20,717 nucleotides of DNA from Gemmatimonadota bacterium (lineage in GTDB: Bacteria > Latescibacterota > UBA2968 > UBA8231): contig PATE01000117.1 of NCBI GenBank assembly GCA_002712305.1, forward strand, positions 1 through 20,717, written 5' to 3'. The notes below the pieces were generated by a model. It saw nothing but the letters and a program-made list of their open reading frames with translations. It was not told where the DNA came from and made no database searches. Within the stretch, counting starts at the first letter, position 1. Each line of letters opens with the position of its first letter. Positions 1-6,508 of this stretch are shown piece by piece. A program made the translations under genes and the position numbers.

Positions 1-152
1 CGTGTGTCCTGGGCTTATCGGTTGCCCGGCGTCACACCCATCGTCAACAAGATATACCGTGTCGTCAGCAGCAGGCGACGCACCAATCGACCCTGTCTCA
101 ACTGTGGCGAGAAATGGATGCCCTCGATGAAATGGAGTCGGCGAGGACGGCG

Positions 153-1214
153 ATGAGCGAGGCCGCGTCTTTTCTCCTGACCGAAACAGAAGCACGCCGC
201 TTCTGTGACGAGTTGCTCGCACAGCTTCAGGTTCCAACTCGCGAAATCGAGGATTGCACATCGGTGATGGTCGAGGCGAGTTTGCGTGGCGTGGACAGCC
301 ATGGAATCGCGATGGTCGCAACCTTTGCCGAACGCATTCGCAGCGGTCAGATGCGACCGGGACGCACATTGTATGTACGGCGAGAGAGCCCCACGTCCAT
401 CTGGGCCGATGGCCAACAGGGGATGGGACCGCCCCTGGCGCGACAGTGCGTGCAGCTGGCTGTGGACAAGGCCCGTCAGCACGGTATGGTCGCCGTATCG
501 CTCGTCGATGGGAACTACTTGGGAGCCCTGGCACCCTACCTCTTGCCCGTCGGCGAGGCGGGCTTCTTTGCACTGGCCGTGGCCAACTCGACGCCTCGTG
601 TGGCGCCCCACGGAGGAACAGCTGGCCTCCACGGCACCAACCCAATCGCCTGGATCGCGCCCGTAGCAGGCGGTGAGCCCTTGTTGTTTGATGCGGCTAC
701 AGGGAATGCCGCTGCCCGCATCTCCCAGGCCGCCGACGAGGGGCGCCCTCTGGCACCCGGTGTCGCGCTCAACAGCCAGGGAGAGCCGACGACGGATCCT
801 GCAGAAGCTGCGGCAGGCACCCTGCTCCCCGTGGGGGGCGCTCTGGGCTACGGTCTGAGTCTGCTGGTGGACGTGCTCAGTGGCGGTTTTGCCGATGCAC
901 CCATCGGAACCCAGATCCCCCCGGTGAGTGACTGGGGCTCACCCTATGGCTCGTCCTTCTTCATCTGGGTCGTCGATCCATCGCGATTCGGCGGGGCAGA
1001 TGCCCTCGCTCAGCGGTGCGCAACGCTCGTCAACAGCGCTCATCAGGTGTCTCCTGCTGCCGGACACGACGCGGTTCGTGTCCCTGGCGAGCGCGCGAAT
1101 GCGACACGTCGTGAGCGGGTTGTCCACGGGATTCCGGTGAATCTTCGCCACTGGGAAGCCATCCTTCGTCGCCTGGGCGATTGTGAACTCGACGTCTCCC
1201 GGTGGCTGCGCTAA
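153..1214 (+). CDS. Ldh2/malate-lactate dehydrogenase family oxidoreductase, divergent
   Basis: This 353-residue protein matches the Ldh2 family of NAD(P)H-dependent 2-hydroxyacid/2-oxoacid oxidoreductases (malate, L-lactate, ureidoglycolate, 2,3-diketogulonate) in overall pattern. It has RGVDSHGI with the family's catalytic His (His50), the GTNPIAWIAP stretch, a TTDP segment, and VPGERAN near the C terminus. I chose ATG 153 because GAGGA lies 5 nt upstream; in-frame ATGs at 114 and 132 lack a ribosome site. Two positions are odd. Four residues after the His, where the family usually has a substrate-binding Arg (SHGxxR), there is Met54. The usual GGxKGYGL motif reads GGALGYGL, with Leu231 for Lys. 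The fold is therefore confident but the activity and substrate are not. It is followed by a possible promoter and zapA, so it probably forms its own transcript. Confidence 0.85.
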   Translation: MSEAASFLLTETEARRFCDELLAQLQVPTREIEDCTSVMVEASLRGVDSHGIAMVATFAERIRSGQMRPGRTLYVRRESPTSIWADGQQGMGPPLARQCVQLAVDKARQHGMVAVSLVDGNYLGALAPYLLPVGEAGFFALAVANSTPRVAPHGGTAGLHGTNPIAWIAPVAGGEPLLFDAATGNAAARISQAADEGRPLAPGVALNSQGEPTTDPAEAAAGTLLPVGGALGYGLSLLVDVLSGGFADAPIGTQIPPVSDWGSPYGSSFFIWVVDPSRFGGADALAQRCATLVNSAHQVSPAAGHDAVRVPGERANATRRERVVHGIPVNLRHWEAILRRLGDCELDVSRWLR

Positions 1215-1239
1215 GGGGCGGTTGCACCCGGTTTTCCGC

Positions 1240-1268
1240 TTGCTGAGGCACTACGCAAGCGGTATATT
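1240..1268 (+). promoter_or_regulatory. Candidate sigma-70 promoter for zapA
   Basis: TTGCTG (1240-1245) and TATATT (1263-1268) are separated by 17 nt, giving 3/6 and 5/6 matches to consensus. A start near 1275 would leave a leader of about 54 nt before zapA. The spacer overlaps an 8-bp perfect inverted repeat (CCGCTTGC 1236-1243 with GCAAGCGG 1255-1262, 11-nt loop), which could be a regulator site or an end-of-transcript hairpin for the upstream gene. Confidence 0.45.
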
Positions 1269-1328
1269 GGCGAGCCACTTACGGCATTTTTGGCCATGTC
1301 GGTTTCTCGCTTCAAGTGATGGGTTCCC

Positions 1329-1748
1329 ATGAGCACATCTGATCGTCAAGTCGAAGGCGTCACCGTTGAGATCTTCGGTGAGCAGTATCGCATTGGGGGT
1401 GATCCCAAGCAGGTACAGCAAGTCGCCGAGTACGTCGACAAGAAGATGGAAGAGGTCGCTGGATCCCAGAAAGGGCGGATGCCGAAGGCTCAGGTCGCCA
1501 TGCTCGCGGCGATGGAGATCACAGCCGAGTTGTTCCGCGTTATGTCCGAACGCAAGGCGTTTACCGATCGGGCGCACGATAGTATCGAACGCCTGACTCA
1601 GCTGGTCGAAGACCGAGGGCGTATCACCAACGAGGCCATCGCTGACGCCGACGCTCGTCTCCAGGAGCGGATCGCCGAGCGCCAGGAAGTGGTCGTTCCT
1701 GAGCGTGTGCAAGAACGCCAGCAGGTCACTTCGCCGACCACCACCTGA
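1329..1748 (+). CDS. zapA: Cell division protein ZapA
   Basis: This 139-residue protein has the ZapA layout. A short beta-hairpin N-terminal domain (VTVEIFGEQYRIGG, about residues 11-24) is followed by the QQVAEYVDKKMEEVA helix (about 29-43). A long charged coiled-coil then runs to the C terminus. ZapA is a cytoplasmic protein that bundles and cross-links FtsZ filaments and stabilises the Z-ring. At 139 residues it is longer than typical ZapA (about 90-110); the extra length is a Glu/Arg/Gln-rich tail ending in TSPTTT. The ATG at 1329 has only a weak purine-rich sequence upstream. The FliL-like gene starts 8 nt after its stop, so the two are probably co-transcribed. Confidence 0.9.
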   Translation: MSTSDRQVEGVTVEIFGEQYRIGGDPKQVQQVAEYVDKKMEEVAGSQKGRMPKAQVAMLAAMEITAELFRVMSERKAFTDRAHDSIERLTQLVEDRGRITNEAIADADARLQERIAERQEVVVPERVQERQQVTSPTTT

Positions 1749-1756
1749 GTCTGCTG

Positions 1757-2179
1757 ATGCTGCGGCGTCTGACTCTGTGGTTCCTTTCTGCCGCCCTGCT
1801 GACACTCGTGGGCGGCATGCCAAGCGTGCTCCTCAGTAGTTGCGCACCCACTCCTGCATATATCGAAGACGACTGTCACGTGTACGAAGATCTCGGTCTT
1901 CTGCGCGTCAACCCTGCTGGGGCGCTCAAACGCCACCTACGCATTCAGGCAGCCTTCAAGGTTTGCCCACCCGAGCAAGGTCTGGCCGAGATCACGCGCA
2001 AGCGCATTGAGCTGAAGCACCACGCCATCAGTCTGCTGAGTGCTCAAACGGTGGAGCAGCTCCAGCATCCTTTGCGGGCCGAGCACCTGCGTGAGAAGCT
2101 GTTGATCACGGTGAATGAACACGTGCTGAAAAAGAGCCGCGTCACGGACGTCTTCATCACAGAGATGGAGCTGGAGTAG
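1757..2179 (+). CDS. FliL-like putative lipoprotein
   Basis: This 140-residue protein starts with a basic n-region (MLRRL) and a long hydrophobic stretch ending in LLSSC, a good lipobox with Cys29 as lipidated residue. The C-terminal half (about residues 75-140) resembles the FliL domain: IELKHHAISLLSAQTVEQL, then LREKLLITVNEHVL, then a final VTDVFITEMELE strand matching the FliL ending (v.dVyFTef..). Classical FliL is a single-pass inner-membrane protein at the flagellar stator and has a transmembrane segment rather than a lipid anchor. No flagellar genes are present here and the gene sits 8 nt behind zapA. A flagellar role is therefore not supported; an envelope role linked to division is only a guess. 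Function unknown. Confidence 0.75.
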   Translation: MLRRLTLWFLSAALLTLVGGMPSVLLSSCAPTPAYIEDDCHVYEDLGLLRVNPAGALKRHLRIQAAFKVCPPEQGLAEITRKRIELKHHAISLLSAQTVEQLQHPLRAEHLREKLLITVNEHVLKKSRVTDVFITEMELE

Positions 2180-2191
2180 CAAACACGAGAG

Positions 2192-2220
2192 GGCGAGCCG
2201 TCGCCCGTCTCTGGCTCGCC
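2192..2220. terminator. Hairpin between convergent genes
   Basis: GGCGAGCC (2192-2199) pairs with GGCTCGCC (2213-2220) around a 13-nt loop in the 40-nt gap between the convergent FliL-like and phosphohexomutase genes. The right arm reaches into the stop codon of the minus-strand gene. It could act as a bidirectional terminator, but neither side has a T-run, so the call is tentative. Confidence 0.4.
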
Positions 2221-3587
2221 TACCCCTGCAGTCCCTTCGCAGCCAGGTCGCACAACTGCCGCGCCTGATCAGCTGAAGCGCTCTCGGCGATGATTCGCAC
2301 CACCGGTTCGGTATTGGACGGACGGAGGTGGATCCAGGGGCACTTTCGTCCTCCCTCGATATACAACTTCACGCCATCCTCGACGGGATGGCGCTCGGCC
2401 CCAGGATAGTGCTCGATCAGCTGGCGAATCGCCCGTTGCAGATCGTCATCATCGACATCGCTGACTTTGCGTTTCTCAATCGTATACTGCGGCAGTCTGC
2501 CTACGATCCGAGCCAGCGGCTGGCGCGACCGAGCCATCGTCTCAAGAACGAGCGCGATGCCGAGTGCCGCATCTCGTCCCGGGTCGACCTCGGTAAGGAT
2601 AACCCCACCATTGCCCTCACCGCCGATGACGGCCCCTTCGGCCACCATGGCATCCACCACGTTCACCTCTCCCACAGGAGTGAGCAGAACAGGGCAGCCA
2701 TTGACCGCAGCCGCATCACTGACGATCTGCGACGTGGACAATGTGGTGACCACCGGTCCGCGTCGACGAGCGGTCACCGATTGCACGGCCAGGGCCAGGG
2801 TCAGATCCTCGCCGAGAGGTTCGCCATTCTCGCCCACCAGGGCCACGCGATCCGCATCTGGATCGATGGCGAAACCGATATTGCACTGGGCCGAGGTCAC
2901 TGCGCGGCCCAGATCTACCAGATTCTCCGGGGTGGGTTCCGGATCATGGGCGAAATCACCATTCGGTTCGTCGTGGATCAGGTGTGCTTCCACACCGAGT
3001 GCTTCCAGCAACTGATGGGCGTAGAGACCACCCGTCCCATTACACGGGTCGATGGCGGCGCGCAATCGGGCACCTCGGATCAGATCGACGTCCACCGCTG
3101 CCAACAATCGGTCGAAGTAGATGTCACGCACGCGGTCGGCATCGATCGACTCGGAGCCGCCCTCCGTCGCTGAGGTGCGCTGCTGCTGTTGGTGATAGGC
3201 CTCTTCCACGAGGGCACCATCCCTCGCATTGAGAAAGATGCCATCATCGCGAATCAGCTTCAGCCCATTCCACGGCGCCGGATTGTGACTGGCCGTCAGG
3301 ATCAGCGCACCTTGAGCCTGGGTTTCCAGGACCATCAGTTTGGCCACCGGTGTGGCGCACAGGCCCAGATCGATCACATGGCAACCGGCGGCCCGTAGGG
3401 CGCTGCTGACGACGTCGGCGAATTCCTCACCTGATGGTCGAGTGTCCCGGGCCAACACCACCCGCGCATGCTCAGGCAGCCAGGTAGCAAAAGCGTCGGT
3501 GAAGCGTCGCACCGTCTCGTGGGTCAGCGATGCGCCGACGATTCCACGAATGCCGGAGACGGAGACGATGAGAGGGGCGTCGCTCAC
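2220..3587 (-). CDS. glmM: Phosphoglucosamine mutase / phosphohexomutase (archaeal GlmM-like)
   Basis: This 455-residue alpha-D-phosphohexomutase has all four family loops. The active-site phosphoserine loop is TASHNP (Ser100). The metal loop is DPDADR, in FAIDPDADRVALVGENG. The sugar-binding loop is GEGNGGVI, and the C-terminal phosphate-binding loop is RPSNTEPVVRI. The N terminus VSGIRGIVG and the TASHNPAPWNGLK form are more like archaeal-type GlmM than the usual bacterial GlmM. It most likely interconverts glucosamine-6-P and glucosamine-1-P for UDP-GlcNAc synthesis; phosphomannomutase or phosphoglucomutase activity is not excluded. The start is GTG 3587, overlapping the TGA of the upstream SAM-hydrolase gene (GTGA), which suggests translational coupling. 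The frame stays open further upstream but only through that gene. Confidence 0.85.
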   Translation of the reverse strand: MSDAPLIVSVSGIRGIVGASLTHETVRRFTDAFATWLPEHARVVLARDTRPSGEEFADVVSSALRAAGCHVIDLGLCATPVAKLMVLETQAQGALILTASHNPAPWNGLKLIRDDGIFLNARDGALVEEAYHQQQQRTSATEGGSESIDADRVRDIYFDRLLAAVDVDLIRGARLRAAIDPCNGTGGLYAHQLLEALGVEAHLIHDEPNGDFAHDPEPTPENLVDLGRAVTSAQCNIGFAIDPDADRVALVGENGEPLGEDLTLALAVQSVTARRRGPVVTTLSTSQIVSDAAAVNGCPVLLTPVGEVNVVDAMVAEGAVIGGEGNGGVILTEVDPGRDAALGIALVLETMARSRQPLARIVGRLPQYTIEKRKVSDVDDDDLQRAIRQLIEHYPGAERHPVEDGVKLYIEGGRKCPWIHLRPSNTEPVVRIIAESASADQARQLCDLAAKGLQG

Positions 3588-4393
3588 GCGGGTCCTGTGC
3601 CCGTGATGGTGACGGTAGCTCCGACCCCGACGTCCAGTTCGCGCGCTGCATGGCCACCGCGAACCGAGACTTCCAGATGACCCCCACTGCCGATCAGCCC
3701 CATAGGCTGGCCTGGATCCGCATCCGTATAGGTCACCGACAGACCCGTGATCGTGGTCCGGCCAATGACGATCTGTGCTACGGCGCCCAGGGCCTGCACA
3801 TCTTGTGTCGTGACGCTGGTGATGAGATTGCCGAAGTGATCTACATGCAGGACGCTGCCCACCAATTCGTTTCCCTGTCGCTGACAAGTGATCTGGGCAA
3901 GACAGATGGCATCGTCCACGACGGGGCCCACGGCACTCACGTCGAGCCCGGTGGCTAGATGAGCCGCGGCGGGTGCGAAGATATCTCGTCCGTGGAAGGT
4001 AGGACTCACCACCTTGGCTTGCAGATCGGGGTTGGTCAGCTGATGGACTCGCGCAGCCCGCTGTCGCAGGACGTGACTGAACAGACCATTGTCGGGTCCC
4101 ACCCATCGGTGCCGGCCGTCATCGATGGCGATACCACGGCGTTCGCTGCCGACGCCGGGATCGACGACAGCAAGATGCACGGTGTCCGGTGGAAACCTGT
4201 CCGTGCCCTGGCGTAATGCATAACTGCCGCCAAGAATGTCCTGGGCTGGAATGTGGTGGGTCAGGTCGATGAGGCTGAGACTGGCGTCGATGGAGAGAAG
4301 GGCTCCCTTCATGGCGCCTACGTATGTGTCTCGTGTACCGAAATCAGAGGTGAGCGTAACGATGGCCACGGGCGCGTCAGCCCGTGGTGCCAT
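3584..4393 (-). CDS. SAM hydroxide adenosyltransferase (SAM hydrolase, DUF62 family)
   Basis: This 269-residue protein belongs to the DUF62 family, which hydrolyses S-adenosylmethionine to adenosine and L-methionine. The N terminus VTLTSDFGTRDTYVGAMKG is diagnostic. The catalytic Asp-Arg-His set known for the family is present: DPGVGSER (Asp78, Arg85) and FHGRDIFAP (His134). The C-terminal beta-barrel part contains VDHFGNLITS. I chose ATG 4393, which gives the usual family length; it lies 17 nt inside the end of the upstream lipoprotein gene. GTG 4369 is an alternative start. Neither has a clear ribosome site, which fits coupled translation. Its stop overlaps the start of the phosphohexomutase. 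The biological role of this family is not settled. Confidence 0.88.
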   Translation of the reverse strand: MAPRADAPVAIVTLTSDFGTRDTYVGAMKGALLSIDASLSLIDLTHHIPAQDILGGSYALRQGTDRFPPDTVHLAVVDPGVGSERRGIAIDDGRHRWVGPDNGLFSHVLRQRAARVHQLTNPDLQAKVVSPTFHGRDIFAPAAAHLATGLDVSAVGPVVDDAICLAQITCQRQGNELVGSVLHVDHFGNLITSVTTQDVQALGAVAQIVIGRTTITGLSVTYTDADPGQPMGLIGSGGHLEVSVRGGHAARELDVGVGATVTITGTGPA

Positions 4394-4508
4394 CGCCGGT
4401 GTCTGTACCGCCTGTGTCACCGGTATCAGTGCCATCCGTACCACCCGTGTCCTCACCACCGGTGTCGCCTCCGCCTGTATCCCCACCTGTCGGATCCCCA
4501 CCCGTGTC
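4377..4508. repeat. Degenerate GDT-coding low-complexity repeat
   Basis: About 130 bp of short, degenerate 9-12 nt units built on CCACCxGTGTC (plus-strand view) encode the Gly-Asp-Thr tail of the minus-strand lipoprotein. The proposed start codon of the SAM hydrolase (4393) lies inside this tract in another frame. Confidence 0.7.
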
Positions 4509-4925
4509 GAGTTCGTCAAGAGGGATGGCCAGCCTGAGATCGATGCTGATCCGTGTTGTGTCATCGGCGACGATGATGATATCCGTCTGGGTACCGGAGA
4601 GGATCAGTCGGCCATCGAGATCAAACCCCTCGATGGTGAGGGTAACCCCCGTGCTCGGCGACAGGGCCCCGATGGTCAGCAAGGCTGGCCCGAGTGGTGT
4701 GTCGTAGCTGAGCTCTTTGACGACCGTCGGTGCGTCGGGAATCTCCAACGTTGCCACGAGACTGTCCACGACGGTGGCCAGGATTTTCGGTAAGGGCACG
4801 GCGAGGGACAGAGTCGACGTCTCGCTCTGCTCTGCAGACGAGGAGGGATCGAGGGGATTGTCCCGTTCGAGTCCCGTGCATGCCCAACCGGCCACAAGGA
4901 TGCCCAACAGGGCACACCTGCGCAT
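4377..4925 (-). CDS. Putative lipoprotein with Gly-Asp-Thr repeat tail
   Basis: I do not recognise a named family. From ATG 4925 the 182-residue product has a basic start (MRR), a hydrophobic core and a cysteine at residue 16 (LVAGWAC, an imperfect lipobox). RDNPLDP follows soon after, a motif common just after the lipid cysteine in FCB-type lipoproteins. The middle part (about 35-140) alternates beta-like segments such as LSLAVPLPKIL and GVTLTIEGFDLDGRLIL, suggesting a beta-sandwich. The last ~43 residues are a low-complexity tail of GGDTGG/TGGTD units. ATG 4973 would add 16 residues before the signal peptide and is equally possible; a start at 5027 would lie upstream of the putative -10 box. 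It is the first gene of the unit with the SAM hydrolase and phosphohexomutase. Confidence 0.65.
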   Translation of the reverse strand: MRRCALLGILVAGWACTGLERDNPLDPSSSAEQSETSTLSLAVPLPKILATVVDSLVATLEIPDAPTVVKELSYDTPLGPALLTIGALSPSTGVTLTIEGFDLDGRLILSGTQTDIIIVADDTTRISIDLRLAIPLDELDTGGDPTGGDTGGGDTGGEDTGGTDGTDTGDTGGTDTGDGTTG

Positions 4926-4997
4926 CACGTGCACGGGGTTATGGTCTGGGAGATAGTCTGGGATCTTGTTCATAGTTGAGTTTTCGGGTTGCCGCCA

Positions 4998-5003
4998 AGT
5001 ATA
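4998..5003 (-). promoter_or_regulatory. Candidate -10 box for the lipoprotein unit
   Basis: On the minus strand TATACT (5003 to 4998) is a 5/6 match to the -10 consensus, 25 nt before ATG 4973. No convincing -35 lies 16-18 nt upstream. Its place in the divergent gap between the lipoprotein and the FN3/NHL gene supports it as the start of the minus-strand transcript. Confidence 0.35.
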
Positions 5004-5052
5004 CACAGGCAACAGACCCTCTACCATAGGATCGGCGCCGAGACCCCTCTGC

Positions 5053-5080
5053 TTGACACCCTCGTCGCCTGCTGTATCGT
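5053..5080 (+). promoter_or_regulatory. Candidate sigma-70 promoter for the FN3/NHL gene
   Basis: A perfect TTGACA (5053-5058) is followed after 16 nt by TATCGT (5075-5080, 4/6). Transcription from about 5087 would give a leader of nearly 40 nt before ATG 5125. It sits back to back with the minus-strand -10 candidate at 4998-5003. Confidence 0.5.
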
Positions 5081-5124
5081 AGGCCGGTCTGTCTCCACTC
5101 CTTCGAATCGGTCACACCACGACG

Positions 5125-6444
5125 ATGGCTGCACCACAACGCCGCATTGGACTCCTCCTCGCGCTCCTGCTGCAGGGGGCCTCCTGTGCACTGCTTGGAC
5201 CGCGATCCCCTGGGCTCGACGGCCCACCACGGGTCACGGCCCACTTCGACAGCGAGCTCGCGAGCGCTCGACTGACGTGGAATCGCGTGCGCGGTCACGA
5301 TTTCCTCCGCTATACCGTGGAACGTTTACATGTAGACGCCTTTGATCCGGCTTTCGAGGCGATCGCCGAACTGACCGATCCCAAGGACACGATCTTCGTC
5401 GACAAGGGGATCACGGCCGATCGTCACTATCAGTACCGGGTTCTGGCCTATTACGCGATCGGCAAAGAGGGAGACAAGGAAGCGCATCTGGCCAGCGAAC
5501 TGGTCGAGGGCGGCATCCATCCTTTCGAGCGAGAATGGGATCTGCCCCCCGGTTTTCTGCCGACCCGCGTGCTCGTGGCAGACGATGTGATCAGCGTCCT
5601 GGGAGCTGGTGCCGGTTTCGTTGTGCGGTTTGATCGCGAGGGTCAAGAGGTCGGCCGTTGGCGATTCACATCAGGACTCAATGCCTGTCTCGAAACGGCA
5701 ACCCTCGACGGCCCCTCTGCGGCTGTCGATGACGACGGCAATCTATTCGTTGTTCACAATGTGTTCGAGGAAGGCAGTACACCCCTGCCGCGATGGACGA
5801 AGTTCGATCGGCAAGGCCAACTGTTGTGGACCAAACCGCTGGAGACCGTCTTTGTTCGTCACATCGTCATCAACGACGAACGGATCTTTATCGAAAGTGT
5901 CAGTCAGCTTCAGCAGTTCGATCAGGACGGGAACTTCGTCGCGCGCTTCCCGGTGCCTCCCCTCATGGTTTCCAGTCTGCGCTGGTGGCAGGGATCGCTG
6001 GCAGCGCTCGTGGAACCTCTCGGTGTGGACAACTCTGGTTGGCTGGCACCGCGTCTAGTGACCTACGCCGGATTCGAGCGTGCGCAGACTCGCTCGGTTC
6101 TGGGTCGCGATCCCCTGTCTGAGGACGACCGTGGAGCCGGCCTTCTGCGTCGGCCGAGTGACTTCGCCGTGGACGATGCCAGCGAGCGCGTGTTCATCGT
6201 CAATGCAGGTCACGACCGGATCGAGGTGTTCCTGGACACCCGCTTTCTCACTCGTTGGGGGCAACGGGGAGCCGAAGACGGTGGACACTTCCGGTTTCGT
6301 GGAAAAGCGTGGGTCATCGATGATCTCACCTCGGGTACGCGTCATCAACGAGAGGTCGTTGCCGGTGGCATCGCCCTGGATCGAGATGGTTCGATCTACG
6401 TGGCAGATACGTTCAACAATCGCATTCAGGTGTTCGCGCCCTGA
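5125..6444 (+). CDS. Secreted/lipoprotein with FN3-like domain and NHL beta-propeller
   Basis: This 439-residue protein begins with MAAPQRRIGLLLALLLQGASC, a signal peptide with a likely lipidated Cys21. Residues about 35-125 look like a fibronectin type III domain (ARLTWNRV, YTVERL, YQYRVLAYYAI). The rest is a beta-propeller of NHL-like blades; the clearest are PSDFAVDDASERVFIVNAGHDRIEVFL and, at the C terminus, GGIALDRDGSIYVADTFNNRIQVF. Such proteins are surface or periplasmic and usually bind proteins or glycans; no catalytic residues are evident. The ATG at 5125 lacks a strong ribosome site but is followed directly by the signal peptide. It is upstream of a secreted TPR gene on the same strand, separated by two small hairpins. 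Confidence 0.8.
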   Translation: MAAPQRRIGLLLALLLQGASCALLGPRSPGLDGPPRVTAHFDSELASARLTWNRVRGHDFLRYTVERLHVDAFDPAFEAIAELTDPKDTIFVDKGITADRHYQYRVLAYYAIGKEGDKEAHLASELVEGGIHPFEREWDLPPGFLPTRVLVADDVISVLGAGAGFVVRFDREGQEVGRWRFTSGLNACLETATLDGPSAAVDDDGNLFVVHNVFEEGSTPLPRWTKFDRQGQLLWTKPLETVFVRHIVINDERIFIESVSQLQQFDQDGNFVARFPVPPLMVSSLRWWQGSLAALVEPLGVDNSGWLAPRLVTYAGFERAQTRSVLGRDPLSEDDRGAGLLRRPSDFAVDDASERVFIVNAGHDRIEVFLDTRFLTRWGQRGAEDGGHFRFRGKAWVIDDLTSGTRHQREVVAGGIALDRDGSIYVADTFNNRIQVFAP

Positions 6445-6490
6445 ACCCACGCCTTGAGTGGGTCTATCTTACCCACGCCTTGAGCCGTGG
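6445..6490 (+). repeat. Tandem hairpin repeat between FN3/NHL and TPR genes
   Basis: The 14-nt sequence ACCCACGCCTTGAG occurs at 6445-6458 and again at 6471-6484. Each copy starts a small hairpin: ACCCAC (6445-6450) with GTGGGT (6458-6463), and CCACG (6473-6477) with CGTGG (6486-6490). It begins right after the FN3/NHL stop codon. It may be a weak terminator, an RNA-processing site or a binding site. Confidence 0.55.
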
Positions 6491-6508
6491 ATAGTACTTT
6501 ACCGAGTC

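Noticed and set aside
15-632. Open frame antisense to the Ldh2-family gene
   Set aside because: Its composition is that of a shadow frame, with no domain, while the plus strand carries clear family motifs.
1749-2219. 6S RNA (ssrS) downstream of zapA, as in many Proteobacteria
   Set aside because: The space after zapA is filled by the FliL-like coding sequence; no long bulged-hairpin RNA signature was seen.
2328-3173. Long plus-strand open frame antisense to the phosphohexomutase
   Set aside because: High-GC codon bias keeps the opposite frame open; no recognisable protein signal, and the minus-strand loops are unmistakable.
3588-4106. Long in-frame extension upstream of the phosphohexomutase
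   Set aside because: The extra 173 residues are low-complexity Arg/Ser/Gly-rich sequence read through the SAM-hydrolase gene in another frame; the true N terminus VSDAPLIVSVSGIRGIVG starts at GTG 3587.
6458-6508. GTG start adding 17 residues to the TPR protein
   Set aside because: It would put residues including Pro and Trp before the signal sequence and lies inside the hairpin repeat; ATG 6509 begins a proper signal peptide.
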